The notes beneath the pieces were generated by a model. That model worked only from the letters and a program-made list of their open reading frames with translations, searched no databases and was not told where the DNA came from. Positions 51,041-61,040 of a stretch of 64,000 nucleotides of DNA are shown here, in pieces (within the stretch, counting starts at the first letter, position 1; the number at the start of each line of letters is the position of its first letter). The DNA lies in contig CM077597.1 of the NCBI GenBank assembly GCA_039654915.1, positions 89,220,001 to 89,284,000 of the forward strand, given 5' to 3'. Source of the DNA: Aquilaria yunnanensis (lineage: Eukaryota; Streptophyta; Magnoliopsida; Malvales; Thymelaeaceae). The position numbers and the translations under genes are program-made.

Positions 51041-51300
51041 AAAGGGGCTAGTGATTTCTATTTTGCTATAAGAAGAGATCACAAACGAGCTTGCAAGATT
51101 TTGTTTTAACTTCTCCCCGTCATCACTTAGGGGCAGCAAGGAGTTGGATATATACGGCTCCCATCTACAGAACCAAGAATATCAAGGTAAGGTTATTGTA
51201 GTTTAGAATTATTAGTGTACTTGAATTCAGAATTATTGATTTGAATATACTTACGAGTAATTTTGATGAATTTTTCATAAGTTTGAGAAGTGACCGGAGA
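51040..51300. repeat. Dispersed repeat, reverse-complement copy of 12630-12870
   Basis: Matches the complement of 12630-12870, including CACTTAGGGGCAGC and CGGAGATTTGTGG. Confidence 0.7.
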
Positions 51301-51499
51301 TTTGTGGATGATAGAGGTGATTTTCTATCAAATTTGACAACAACGTTTATTAGATTTCTTGAGACCTTTTCTGACATTTTTAATGGCTCTTCAACATCTT
51401 TTTGGCCCCCAAATTATTATAAAAATATGGAGAAACACTTTGGGAAGTACTTTTGGCTATTAGAAGTAAGAATCCACCATCTAGATCAAACCAAGTGTG

Positions 51500-52105
51500 C
51501 TTAATTTGAGATTTGTCAAGAGAGATGGTGCTTTCTCTTGTATATCTAGCAAAAGTGCTATTATTTGAGCTTGTAACATTGTAAACATTATTTGGTAAGA
51601 TTGAGTTAGTGAGATTTCTAGTTAGTCTCTAGGAAAACTAGTGAGGTAAAAGGTGTTGGTAAGGTTTTTAGTTAGTCTCTAGGAAAACCAGCGAGTGTTG
51701 GTGATAGAGGAAGCTACCAAAAGAGTGTGTGCTATTGTGTATTCTTGATATTCAAAATGGAAAGGAAAACTCTCAAATGGTGAACTTGAGGAGAGGAATA
51801 GGGTTTCAAGATGAGAGACCAAACCTCTAAAAAAATTCTTGTGTGTAAACTTCTTTCCTTCTACTTGCTTGATCATCGATTGGTGATTTATCTTTCTTCA
51901 TTGGTTGAAGTTGTTTATTTTCAAAAACCATTCAAAGTAAGCTTTCAAAGCAAAATTTAGGACATTGTGGTAGTTATTTTTTGATTAACATAGGTTTATT
52001 TGAGCCCCTTAAATTGCATTTTGATTTAAGTGTTTAAAAACTCATTTTTGGTAATTTTTGTCATTTAACCAATTCACCCCCCTCTTGGTTGCACTTGGGA
52101 TAACA
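51500..52105 (+). mobile_element. Copia LTR remnant (3' part)
   Basis: It ends ...CACCCCCCTCTTGGTTGC...ATAACA directly before a primer-binding site, the arrangement typical of SIRE-type Ty1/copia elements. An internal duplication (TTAGTTAGTCTCTAGGAAAA) is present twice, at about 51621 and 51669. The left border could not be fixed. Confidence 0.6.
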
Positions 52106-52107
52106 AT

Positions 52108-52119
52108 TGGTATCAGACC
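52108..52119 (+). other. Primer-binding site of the copia remnant
   Basis: TGGTATCAGACC matches the complement of the 3' end of plant initiator-methionine tRNA (usual form TGGTATCAGAGC) with one change. It sits just inside the LTR end. Confidence 0.75.
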
Positions 52120-52168
52120 TAATGGCTGTGTTTTGAAAAAATCTAGCAATTTTTAAACCTCAAGATCC

Positions 52169-52548
52169 ATGGCAACCACTAGTATGCATCTTGAGGGGCA
52201 AAACTCATCTAAGCCACCTTTGTTTGACTTTACAAACTTTAATTGGTGAAAAACTAGAATGGGGGTTCATATCTAAGTAATGGATCATACTCTTTGGAGG
52301 ATCATTAAGGATGTCCCTAGAATTCATACAAAAATGGTTAATGGGAATCAAGTGCCAAAAGATCGAATGGAATATGAACCGGAGGATGATCTCAAATGAA
52401 CTATGAATGAAAGGCCAATGAATATTATTTATTGTGCATTAACCCCTAATGTATTTAATTTAGATTCTTCTCGTGGAAATGCTAGAGATATATGGAATAA
52501 GCTATTAGTGACTTATAAGGGAACCACACAACTAAGAGATAGTAAGAT
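52169..52548 (+). pseudogene. Broken Ty1/copia gag (UBN2 family)
   Basis: Reading from ATG 52169, the frame has copia Gag features (KPPLFDFTNFNW, then NARDIWNKLLVTYKGT and LRDSKI) but carries three in-frame stops (a TGA after the NFNW stretch, a TAA, and a TGA near 52397). It is cut at 52548 by the inserted gypsy-type LTR. It is only distantly like the UBN2 exons of the NLR genes. Confidence 0.8.
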
Positions 52549-52818
52549 TGTGGCAACGTCAGGTTTTCGGGAGTCGCCACCAATCTGTTTACCTAGGTCG
52601 ATTAGACACCTTAAAATTGGTCTGCGAGAGTTCGGGGGTTCGGGAGTACGGTTACGCTAAAACAACTTTGTTATAGCGCCCAAAATTGGCACCTTAGTTG
52701 ATTTTAATTTTGTTTCGCTTTGCTTTTAAATAATTTTCAGTTAATTTTCAAAATTAGAAATTTTAACTGAATTATGTGGAAATGTGGATTTTTAAGTTAA
52801 TTTATATAGAATTTTATA

Positions 52819-52860
52819 CTTCCGAACCATGGACTCTACCGAGTCATTTGGACACGGAAG
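52819..52860. repeat. LTR hairpin module 1
   Basis: Outer stem CTTCCG/CGGAAG, inner stem ACTC/GAGT with loop TACC. Confidence 0.8.
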
Positions 52861-52865
52861 ATTTG

Positions 52866-52907
52866 ATTCCAAACCATGGACTCTGCCGAGTCATTTGGAC
52901 ACGGAAT
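52866..52907. repeat. LTR hairpin module 2
   Basis: Outer stem ATTCC/GGAAT, inner stem ACTC/GAGT with loop TGCC. Confidence 0.8.
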
Positions 52908-53002
52908 TTGGTGAAATTTTAAACAATTTTATCCATATTGTGAATATGGATTTTTATCTTTATATTTATTTAATTTATTTAGTTAAAAAAAAGGTTGATA
53001 TT

Positions 53003-53042
53003 TTCCAAACCGTAGATCCTGACGGATCATCCGGATATGGAA
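53003..53042. repeat. LTR hairpin module 3
   Basis: Outer stem TTCCA/TGGAA, inner stem GATCC/GGATC with loop TGAC. Both stems changed in a paired manner relative to modules 1 and 2. Confidence 0.8.
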
Positions 53043-54157
53043 GTTAATTTAATGTTAATTAATTATTTAATTCTTATTTATTATAGAATTAATTCTTAGT
53101 TTAACTTATAAGTCTTTTTTATTAAATTTGTTAATGATTTTAAAAATCTTTCTTTTTTATATCTTATTATTCTTTTCTTTCTTTTCTTTATCTTTTTGAT
53201 TTTTATCTTTCTCTTATCTTTCTTTTCTTTTTCTTATCTGATTTTTCTTGTTTAATGAAGGATATTTATTATTTAAAGAATTACTCAATTTATAAAAGAA
53301 TAAAAAAAATTAATTAATTTTTTATTTAATAAGAAGTTAATTTAAAGGAATCAAAGAGTTTAAAAATAAAAATCTTTGATCATGGTACGGGGCGTTGTTA
53401 CTCAGCCAGACCCTCTTCACCAGGTGAAGCAGCTCAAAAGCGGGCACGAGACAGTTTCCAGCCAATATACCATGAACTAAAAAAAAAAAATTTTTGACTT
53501 AACAACATGGTTCAGATTTATTTTACATATATATTTTTTTATGGCTAATTTCTTTAAATGAAATGAGTTTAACCATAAAATAAAGAAAAATTAAATAACA
53601 ATAAATAAAGTGGAGGTTTTCTTCTTTTTTATTTATTTATTTTGAACATCCATTTAAGAAAATAAATGGTGCATAAATTAAATAACACATGCAAATAGAT
53701 AATGGGAAAACACATAAAGTAAACAAAAGAATATCAAAAGATGATATATAAATAAATAAAGTGGGGCTTTTTTTGGCCATCCACTTTTTTTTAAAGAAAT
53801 GAATAGGAGGGATAACCTTCCATTATAATAATAATAATAATAATAATAATTATTATTATTATGTTTAATTATGCCTAAGCTTAATGTTAATTTCTAAACG
53901 AATTTATGCCTTTAATTTGCTGAACAAAACAAATCCATAAAAGGAAATAAATGCCAATAAACCAATGGCCATATTACAAATTAGAAAACATAGGATCTCA
54001 ATTAGACAAATCAAATAAATGCAGGGGTAAAAATTAAAATTATGCTGAAATTATGGACTTTCATAACTGGGTCAATAACGAGCCGATTTGCGATCCGGGT
54101 TTCATTATTTGATTTTTAATTTTTTCTTTTTGTTTGCTTTAAATAATATCAATTAAT

Positions 54158-54198
54158 ATCCAAACCATGGATTCTAACCGAATCATCTGGATATGGAT
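54158..54198. repeat. LTR hairpin module 4
   Basis: Outer stem ATCCA/TGGAT, inner stem GATTC/GAATC with loop TAACC. Confidence 0.8.
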
Positions 54199-54573
54199 TT
54201 TTGATTTACTAGTTCTAAATTCATTCTTGAATTTTCATTAAAATCTGCTCAGAATTAAATCTCGTAAATATGACCCCTTTTTTTTTTATACGTTATGTAA
54301 ACATGAGTTTTAAATTTATGCTAACTATTAAAATTAAAATCAAATAAATAGGTAAAAATCTGACCTAACCTAAAATTGCAATTTTATGTAATATTGATCA
54401 CAGACTAATTCATGATTCTCGAAATAATAAACCAACAACAAAAAAAAAATAAAAACATAAAACAATACTGTCAGTGATGAATATGCAAAACAAGAGAACA
54501 TTAATGACTTAAATGAATAAAAACAAAGAGAATCAAGGGCTAAATGAGAATTTTACCCAAAAATTTGATTGAG

Positions 54574-54760
54574 TCAAGAAACAAACGCGAGTCGCGACTG
54601 GCGGGCCTTCTTCTCCGGCGTATAATCATTCTCGACAGTGAAGAATTTCCTGACATACTCGACGCTCTTGTTCTCGATCCTCTTGGCGATCGTTTGGTTG
54701 AGCAGCTCGAGAAGGTCCTTGATTTTGAGGTAGTTGGCGGTGCACGATTGGATTTTTTTG
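54574..54760 (-). pseudogene. SKP1-like C-terminal fragment captured inside the LTR
   Basis: A minus-strand open stretch of about 58 codons ending at TGA 54576-54574 reads TANYLKIKDLLELLNQTIAK, then RIENKSVEYVRKFF, then NDYTPEKKARQSRLAF. This follows the SKP1 C-terminal domain order (ANYL.IK.LLDL.CQTVA..I, F...ND.TPEEE, R.ENQWAF). SKP1 is the adaptor linking F-box proteins to cullin in SCF ubiquitin ligases. Upstream sequence is AT-rich LTR, so the N-terminal BTB/POZ-like part is missing. The terminal acidic and Trp residues are changed. It is a gene fragment, not a working SKP1. Confidence 0.75.
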
Positions 54761-54814
54761 CTATTTAATTTAATTTAATTTTTAATTTTTATTTTTTAGA
54801 TAATTTCAATTAAT

Positions 54815-54855
54815 ATCCAAGCCATGGATTCTAACCGAATCATCTGGACATGGAT
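54815..54855. repeat. LTR hairpin module 5
   Basis: Same stems as module 4 with two loop-side differences. It begins the second copy of the LTR's internal duplication. Confidence 0.8.
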
Positions 54856-55239
54856 AGATGATCCATCTTAGGACGGATTTCTAATAAATTTAAATATTAA
54901 TTAACCAATAATTTGATACAGATTAATATATTACAAAAATAAAAATTAAACTATTCTAAAATCCAAAAAATATACATGAATATACATATCAAATCAAAAT
55001 CCTATATTATTTTCCATGTCGATTCAATGATCAAATTTTAATGAAAGGGAAAGCCAATAATAACAAATAAAAACAAAGAAAAGAACATACAATAAAAAGG
55101 CTGCTGTCAGTGACTAATCTGCAAGATAAAATATGTTAGTGACTTAAATGAATAAAAAAAGAAAGCTAAGGATTAAACAATGATTTTACCCAAAAAAAAA
55201 AATCAAAAGTTTGACTTGGTGAATAGTTTAAAAACGAAA

Positions 55240-55720
55240 CGCGTCTTCTTCGCAGCAGAGGAGCACAGCAGCAGGGGATGCGAGGCGCGATGGATTCGAC
55301 GACTACACGGCGTGGAGGGGGCGCGGCCAGCAGGGGATGGACCAGGCATGGAGGGGCTCGGAGCGAGCACGGCAACAGGGGCGAACGGAGGGGCTGGGAG
55401 TCAGTGGTGGCATCGGCTGGAGTGGAGGCGTGCGGAAGCGTCGGGCAGCAGGGAGGCGACCAAGGGAGACGCGGCGAACGGCGGAGGGGCAGCAGGGAGG
55501 CGACCAAGGGAGACGCGGCGAACGGCGGAGGGGCAGCAACAGAGGGAGACGCGCGCGCGCACAAGGCAGGGAGACGGGCCGACGGCGCGAGGAGGGCGGA
55601 GTAGGAGTGCTGTGCGCGTGACGGTGGAGGGGTTGGCAGTGGGGCGAGGAAATGGTTATGGCGGAGAAAGTGGGAAGAGAAGAAGAAGGAGGAGCTGAGA
55701 GAAAATTTCGTTCGAGGGAG
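55240..55720. other. G/C-rich block in the LTR with a tandem repeat
   Basis: Composition changes abruptly to G/C-rich. A unit of about 43 bp (containing GGCGACCAAGGGAGACGCGG) is present twice in tandem at about 55450-55537. Long overlapping frames on both strands reflect the lack of stops in such DNA and show no recognised domain. It occupies the same relative place as the SKP1 fragment in the other half of the LTR duplication, so it may be another foreign insert. Confidence 0.55.
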
Positions 55721-56179
55721 AGAGAGAGAGCTCCAGCTGAGCGTCAGAGAGAGAAGAGAGCTAAAGCTCTGTGAGAGAGAAGAGAGAAATTTTTTTTTCG
55801 AAGAGAGCCCCTGTGAGAGGGAGAGAAGATAAGATTTTCTCTCCAATGATAGAGGCCTAGAGCCTTCTAAAAATATCCCAGCCTTTCCCCAGGAAGGCTC
55901 AGCTGGGGAATGAATTTTCTGTTTTTAATTTTAATTTTTTTTTTAATTTTTTTAATTAATTAATAATTAGTTAAGAAATAATTAATAATTATTTAATATT
56001 TCTAATACACACATACAGATATATATGTATACCTATATATATATTTTAACTAACACCATATGACAAAAATGTCCCCCACTAAACTAATAATATATTATTT
56101 TTGTTAAATTAATTTTTTTAGTTAATAATTTTTAATTAATTAATTTTTTTTAATAGTCAGACGAAATTGGGTGTCAACA

Positions 56180-56196
56180 GCTGCCCCCCTTTGCAT
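56180..56196 (-). other. Polypurine tract of the gypsy-type element
   Basis: The minus strand reads AAAGGGGGGCAGC immediately before the LTR start TGTTGACACC. This is the second-strand primer site that marks the internal side of a 3' LTR, and it sets the element's orientation. Confidence 0.75.
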
Positions 56197-56297
56197 GCTT
56201 CATGGGACATGATGTATGCAAATGATGTATGCAAAGTCGTTATCAAATTTCGTCCGGCTTAGCTAGGCATTGAGAATTTTCTCGTCGCCTAAACTCA

Positions 56298-58934
56298 GAG
56301 GTTAAGGAATCTTCCTTAGAGCCTCTGCGATAGGAACTCTCCTATCATTAAAGGGAAAATTTGATAATTTTGAGGTTAAGGGTCCTACCTTAGAACCTCG
56401 ACGATAGGAACTCTCCTATCGTTTGAAGGAAAATTGATGATTTTGAGGTTAAGGGTCCTACCTTAGAACCTCGACGATAGGAACTCTCCTATCGTTTGAA
56501 GGAAAATTGATGATTTTGAGGTTAAGGGTCCTACCTTAGAACCTCGACGATAGGAACTCTCCTATCGTTTGAAGGAAAATTGATTGTTTTGAGGTTAAGG
56601 GTCCTACCTTAGAACCTCGACGATAGGAACTCTCCTATCGTTTGAAGGAAAATTGATTGTTTTGAGGTTAAGGGTCCTACCTTAGAACCTCGACGATAGG
56701 AACTCTCCTATCGTTTGAAGGAAAATTGATTGTTTTGAGGTTAAGGGTCCTACCTTAGAACCTCGACGATAGGAACTCTCCTATCATTTGAAGGAAAATT
56801 GATTGTTTTGAGGTTAAGGGTCCTACCTTAGAACCTCAACGATAGGAACTCTCCTATCGTTTGAAGGAAAATTGATGATTTTGAGGTTAAGGGTCCTACC
56901 TTAGAACCTCGACGATAAGAACTCTCCTATCGTTTGAAGGAAAATTGATTGTTTTGAGGTTAAGGGTCCTACCTTAGAACCTCGACGATAGGAACTCTCC
57001 TATCGTTTGAAGGAAAATTGATGATTTTGAGGTTAAGGGCCCTACCTTAGAACCTCGATGAATGAAAATTGATAATTTTGAGGTTAAGGGTCCTACCTTA
57101 GAACCTCGACGATAGGAACTCTCCTATCGTTTGAAGGAAAATTGATGATTTTGAGGTTAAGGGCCCTACCTTAGAACCTCGACGATAGAAACTCTCTTAT
57201 CGTTTGAAGGAAAATTGATGATTTTGAGGTTAAGGGCCCTACCTTAGAACCTCGACGATAGGAACTCTCCTATCGTTTGAAGGAAAATAGATTATTTTGA
57301 GGTTAAGGGTCCTACCTTAGAACCTCGATGAATGAAAATTGATAATTTTGAGGTTAAGGGTCCTACCTTAGAACCTCGACGATAGGAACTCTCCTATCGT
57401 TTGAAGGAAAATTGATGATTTTGAGGTTAAGGGCCCTACCTTAGAACCTCGACGATAGGAACTCTCCTATCGTTTGAAGGAAAATTGATGATTTTGAGGT
57501 TAAGGGCCCTACCTTAGAACCTCGACGATAGGAACTCTCCTATCGTTTGAAGGAAAATAGATTATTTTGAGGTTAAGGGTCCTACCTTAGAACCTCGATG
57601 AATGAAAATTGATAATTTTGAGGTTAAGGGTCCTACCTTAGAACCTCGACGATAGGAACGCTCCTATCGTTTGAAGGAAAATAGATTATTTTGAGGTTAA
57701 GGGTCCTACCTTAGAACCTCGATGAATGAAAATTGATAATTTTGAGGTTAAGGGTCCTACCTTAGAACCTCGACGATAGGAACTCTCCTATCGTTTGAAG
57801 GAAAATTGATGATTTTGAGGTTAAGGGCCCTACCTTAGAACCTCGACGATAGAAACTCTCCTATCGTTTGAAGGAAAATTGATGATTTTGAGGTTAAGGG
57901 CCCTACCTTAGAACCTCGACGATAGGAACTCTCCTATCGTTTGAAGGAAAATAGATTATTTTGAGGTTAAGGGTCCTACCTTAGAACCTCGATGAATGAA
58001 AATTGATAATTTTGAGGTTAAGGGTCCTACCTTAGAACCTCGACGATAGGAACTCTCCTATCGTTTGAAGGAAAATTGATGATTTTGAGGTTAAGGGCCC
58101 TACCTTAGAACCTCGACGATAGGAACTCTCCTATCGTTTGAAGGAAAATTGATGATTTTGAGGTTAAGGGCCCTACCTTAGAACCTCGACGATAGGAACT
58201 CTCCTATCGTTTGAAGGAAAATAGATTATTTTGAGGTTAAGGGTCCTACCTTAGAACCTCGATGAATGAAAATTGATAATTTTGAGGTTAAGGGTCCTAC
58301 CTTAGAACCTCGACGATAGGAACTCTCCTATCGTTTGAAGGAAAATAGATTATTTTGAGGTTAAGGGTCCTACCTTAGAACCTCGATGAATGAAAATTGA
58401 TAATTTTGAGGTTAAGGGTCCTACCTTAGAACCTCGACGATAGGAACTCTCCTATCGTTTGAAGGAAAATTGATGATTTTGAGGTTAAGGGCCCTACCTT
58501 AGAACCTGGACGATAGGAACTCTCCTATCGTTTGAAGGAAAATTGATGATTTTGAGGTTAAGGGTCCTACCTTAGAACCTCGATGAATGAAAATTGATAA
58601 TTTTGAGGTTAAGGGTCCTACCTTAGAACCTCGACGATAGGAACTCTCCTATCGTTTGAAGGAAAATAGATTATTTTGAGGTTAAGGGTCCTACCTTAGA
58701 ACCTCGATGAATGAAAATTGATAATTTTGAGGTTAAGGGTCCTACCTTAGAACCTCGACGATAGGAACTCTCCTATCGTTTGAAGGAAAATTGATGATTT
58801 TGAGGTTAAGGGTCCTACCTTAGAACCTCGATGAATGAAAATTGATTATTTTCGAGGCAAAGGTTCCATCCTTAAAACCCCGATGATGAAAATTGATTTT
58901 GAGGCTAAGGAGCTTTCCTTAGGACCTCGAGCAA
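56298..58934. repeat. Tandem array of 73-bp and 51-bp units with higher-order structure
   Basis: Roughly forty units start GAGGTTAAGGGTCCTACC. The long unit (73 bp) holds two inverted repeats: GAGGTT...AACCTC with AAGG/CCTT, and CGATAGGA-ACTC-TCCTATCG. The short unit (51 bp) lacks a 22-bp piece carrying the second. Early in the array only long units occur. From about 57047 the order long-long-long-short, or long-short, repeats. End units are diverged and middle units nearly identical, as in arrays homogenised by unequal exchange. It lies just inside the polypurine tract. Confidence 0.95.
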
Positions 58935-59428
58935 AATTTATATGAAAGCAATTGAAATTGGAATAATTTTCTTTGAAAGTGTGAATTTTCATAATAGGTG
59001 AGTGCAAAAATTTAAACTTCGATAAGATGAGTGAATCTTGATGATGACAATAACACTGACAAATTATGTAGAGGGAACGGATGTTTGGAATCAATATCCA
59101 AGGTTCATCTAATATAGATTCGCTTGTGAGACATGTCATCCGAATAAGGTTAAAACTTAACTACCCCAAAATGTTATGCCTAGTAGACCTAATAGGATGC
59201 GTCTCAAGAGTAACAAAAATTACTCTTTACTCAGCCATTCCAACCTAAAGGCATTGTCCTATGGTTTTAATATCAGCATGGACGAAACTATCTCATAAAA
59301 AAAGAAATTCCCTGAAAAGAAAAACTGAAACGCGAAAGAAAATGCTGATAATAAAACTAAAGGACAAGAAAAACGGATCAGATCGCTTCTTTCTTCCACA
59401 ATACTTCAACAGGGTGAGTAGAGGACCG
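58935..59428 (-). other. Region downstream of LOG
   Basis: Probable 3' UTR and spacer between LOG and the array. A minus frame at 58846-59139 shows no domain. No clear polyadenylation signal was seen. Confidence 0.4.
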
Positions 59429-60067
59429 TTATAGGAGTGAACTGGTCGGGAAAAACTGTCGTGTCCAGTCTATTTGGATCATCGCTGGATCTGGTTCAGG
59501 AACAAAAGCTTGCATTTTATCTAGCAATTCTTCAGCAGTTGTTGCGGATATTATGATTCGTCGTGCCACCTCAGGGATAAACTTCTGTTTCACAGCACGA
59601 TTCATAAAAGATAATAGACCTGCGAAGAAATAGTTAACATTTAACAGCCCAATGGGTTTTTGATGCAAATTAAGTTGGGCCATGGAAGCAATTTGGAAGA
59701 CTTCTCCTAATGTGCCAAAGCCACCTGGTAGAGCGATAAAAGCATCAGCATTAAAAAGCATTTGTAACAAGCGCTCTTGCAGATTTTTAACCACTAGCTC
59801 TTCTCCAATCGTGCCCCCAGAAACCGATTTCAGAGATGCAGGGATAATACCCAGAACCTGGCTTCCTCCTAAAGATGCTGCTGATGCTACAGCTCCCATT
59901 AATCCGACACTACCTCCTCCATAAACTAAGTGTATTTTTCGCTCAGCTAATACACTACCCAAATGGTTGGCTGCCTTTAAGTACTCTTCATCTTCTCCAG
60001 GAAAAGCTCCAGAAAATACACAAATACTTCGGGGTTTACGAGTGGAGGTTTTCTCCATTCCTATCAT
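59429..60067 (-). CDS. LOG: LONELY GUY-type cytokinin riboside 5'-monophosphate phosphoribohydrolase, intronless
   Basis: A single open frame of 212 residues, the usual LOG length. LOG enzymes release active cytokinin bases from their riboside monophosphates in the cytosol in one step. Visible motifs are the nucleotide-binding VYGGGSVGLMG (about 48-58), ERLLQM with the conserved Arg at about 99 (plant LOGs usually have RK here), and the signature PGGFGTLGE (about 114-122), which fits PGGxGTxxE. The C-terminal part has QKPIGLLNV and AEELLDKM. Plant LOG genes normally have several introns and this copy has none, so it is probably a retrocopy. A TATA box lies about 30 bp before the ATG. Its upstream region is related to those of the three following genes, and all four share the minus strand. 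Substrate activity is not proven, given the RK to RL change. Confidence 0.88.
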   Translation of the reverse strand: MIGMEKTSTRKPRSICVFSGAFPGEDEEYLKAANHLGSVLAERKIHLVYGGGSVGLMGAVASAASLGGSQVLGIIPASLKSVSGGTIGEELVVKNLQERLLQMLFNADAFIALPGGFGTLGEVFQIASMAQLNLHQKPIGLLNVNYFFAGLLSFMNRAVKQKFIPEVARRIIISATTAEELLDKMQAFVPEPDPAMIQIDWTRQFFPTSSLL

Positions 60068-60094
60068 TACCCATGTGAGAAAAGAAGAAAAGAT

Positions 60095-60107
60095 AATATA
60101 TTTATAG
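60095..60107 (-). promoter_or_regulatory. TATA box of LOG
   Basis: The minus strand reads CATCTCTATAAATATATT, the same frame as CATCACTATAAAT upstream of the genes at 60492 and 61320. It lies about 30-40 bp before the LOG start. Confidence 0.65.
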
Positions 60108-60149
60108 AGATGAAAAGATAAAGTAATAATTTTATTTTCAAGAATGGAT

Positions 60150-60440
60150 ACATTATTACCAGCTATTCACAGTAGTCACGAGTATGACTCTGGTCAGGTA
60201 TGGGTACACTATCGTTAAAAGAGGAGGAAAATTTCAAAAACGACAGCTAGCATGTACAGTATCGTGACTATGGCTCATGTCAGGAGTGAATACATTATCG
60301 CCGAAAGGGGAGGAAAATTTCAAAAGCGACAGCTAGCACGTACAGTAATCGTGACTTTGGTTCACGTCAGGAGTGGATACATTATCGCCGAAGGAGAAGG
60401 AAAATTTCAAAAGCGACAGCTAGCATGTACAGTATCGTGA
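60150..60440 (-). repeat. Three tandem 87-bp promoter-upstream repeats before LOG
   Basis: Three copies share GGAAAATTTCAAAA, CGACAGCTAGCA, GTACAGTA-TCGTGAC and TACATTATCGCCG. The third contains CACGTCA, an ACGT-core site of the kind bound by bZIP factors (TGACGTG on the minus strand). Degraded single versions occur upstream of the genes at 60492 (61195-61260) and 61320 (62010-62095), so the module is a shared promoter part amplified at LOG. Confidence 0.75.
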
Positions 60441-60491
60441 CCTTGTTCCGTCTTCTACTGGCTTTGCGTCCAGTAACGGCTTCAATGCTTT

Positions 60492-61040
60492 CTATGAATC
60501 GGTGATTTGCATCTCATCTAGCTTTTTCACAAACTGGCAAACAGGGTCGTTTAGGGTCAGATTCCCAAGACTGTAACGTTCTCGTTCTTTTTGGAGAATT
60601 ATCCATAATCCAACAACCTCAAATTGCACTATTCCGCAAGAATGCCCTTCAAGAACCTCTCGGATATCTTCCAGAGATTCCTTACACAAGCCATTCTTGA
60701 TGAATTTTATTCTATCTTCACGATTTCTGGTAATCACTCCTGGAGAACGACATTTAGCACCGCAAATCCACCATCCATAATTGTGACAGACGCCTAGCCT
60801 CTTTGCTCTTCTCTTTTTGGCATAAGCGCTTTTACCAAAGCCAGGCATACGGGGAAAGAACGCATCTGGAACTTCACCAGCCGAACGAACTTTAGCTTCG
60901 ATTAGCCATCGCACATTATCAGGAATGCCTTTGTGCATAAAAACTCTGATTCTTTCACATCTAGCAAGGTAGATCTTTTTAAGAACTTTTAGTGGGAGGG
61001 AAGGAAAGTATTTTCCCAGTACAGAAAGAGTAGAATCCAT
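60492..61040 (-). CDS. Virus-NABP-like basic cysteine-motif protein, copy C (motif damaged)
   Basis: 182 residues, starting at the Met aligned with the other copies (an upstream in-frame Met at 61055 would add five). It shares the family order: a helical N-terminal half, GKSAYAKKRRAKRLG, a cysteine segment, then NREDRIKFIKNGL and a conserved tail NDPVCQFVKKLDE. Here the second cysteine of the motif is replaced (CHNYGWWICGAKC), so zinc binding is probably lost, yet the frame is fully open. It has its own TATA box. It resembles the nucleic-acid-binding proteins of flexiviruses (Pfam Viral_NABP) in motif order only. It might instead be a retroelement accessory or unknown plant gene. Confidence 0.6.
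   Translation of the reverse strand: MDSTLSVLGKYFPSLPLKVLKKIYLARCERIRVFMHKGIPDNVRWLIEAKVRSAGEVPDAFFPRMPGFGKSAYAKKRRAKRLGVCHNYGWWICGAKCRSPGVITRNREDRIKFIKNGLCKESLEDIREVLEGHSCGIVQFEVVGLWIILQKERERYSLGNLTLNDPVCQFVKKLDEMQITDS

Larger units (their letters stand above)
52549..56179 (-). mobile_element. 3' LTR of a minus-strand Ty3/gypsy-type element, inserted in copia gag
   Basis: On the minus strand it begins TGTTGACACCCAATTTCG at 56179, right after a polypurine tract, and ends about CCTGACGTTGCCACA near 52549 (left end uncertain by 2 bp). GGCGACTCCCGAAAACC near the end is typical of large plant gypsy LTRs. The LTR holds five hairpin modules, a partial tandem duplication (54158-54573 and 54815-55205), a SKP1 fragment, a G/C-rich insert (55240-55720) and a GA-rich tract (55700-55800) that would be CT-rich leader sequence. 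The 5' LTR must lie beyond the window. Confidence 0.75.

Noticed and set aside
55180..55698. 172-codon plus-strand frame and overlapping long frames on both strands
   Set aside because: The block is G/C-rich and simply poor in stop codons. The translations are Arg/Gly/Ala-rich with tandem repeats, several frames are open at once, and no domain is visible.
56298..58934. CRISPR-like look of regularly repeated units with palindromes
   Set aside because: Units are contiguous with no unique spacers, the genome is a plant, and the array sits beside a retrotransposon polypurine tract.
58846..59139. 97-codon minus frame between the array and LOG
   Set aside because: It overlaps the degraded end of the tandem array and has no domain or homologue in the window.
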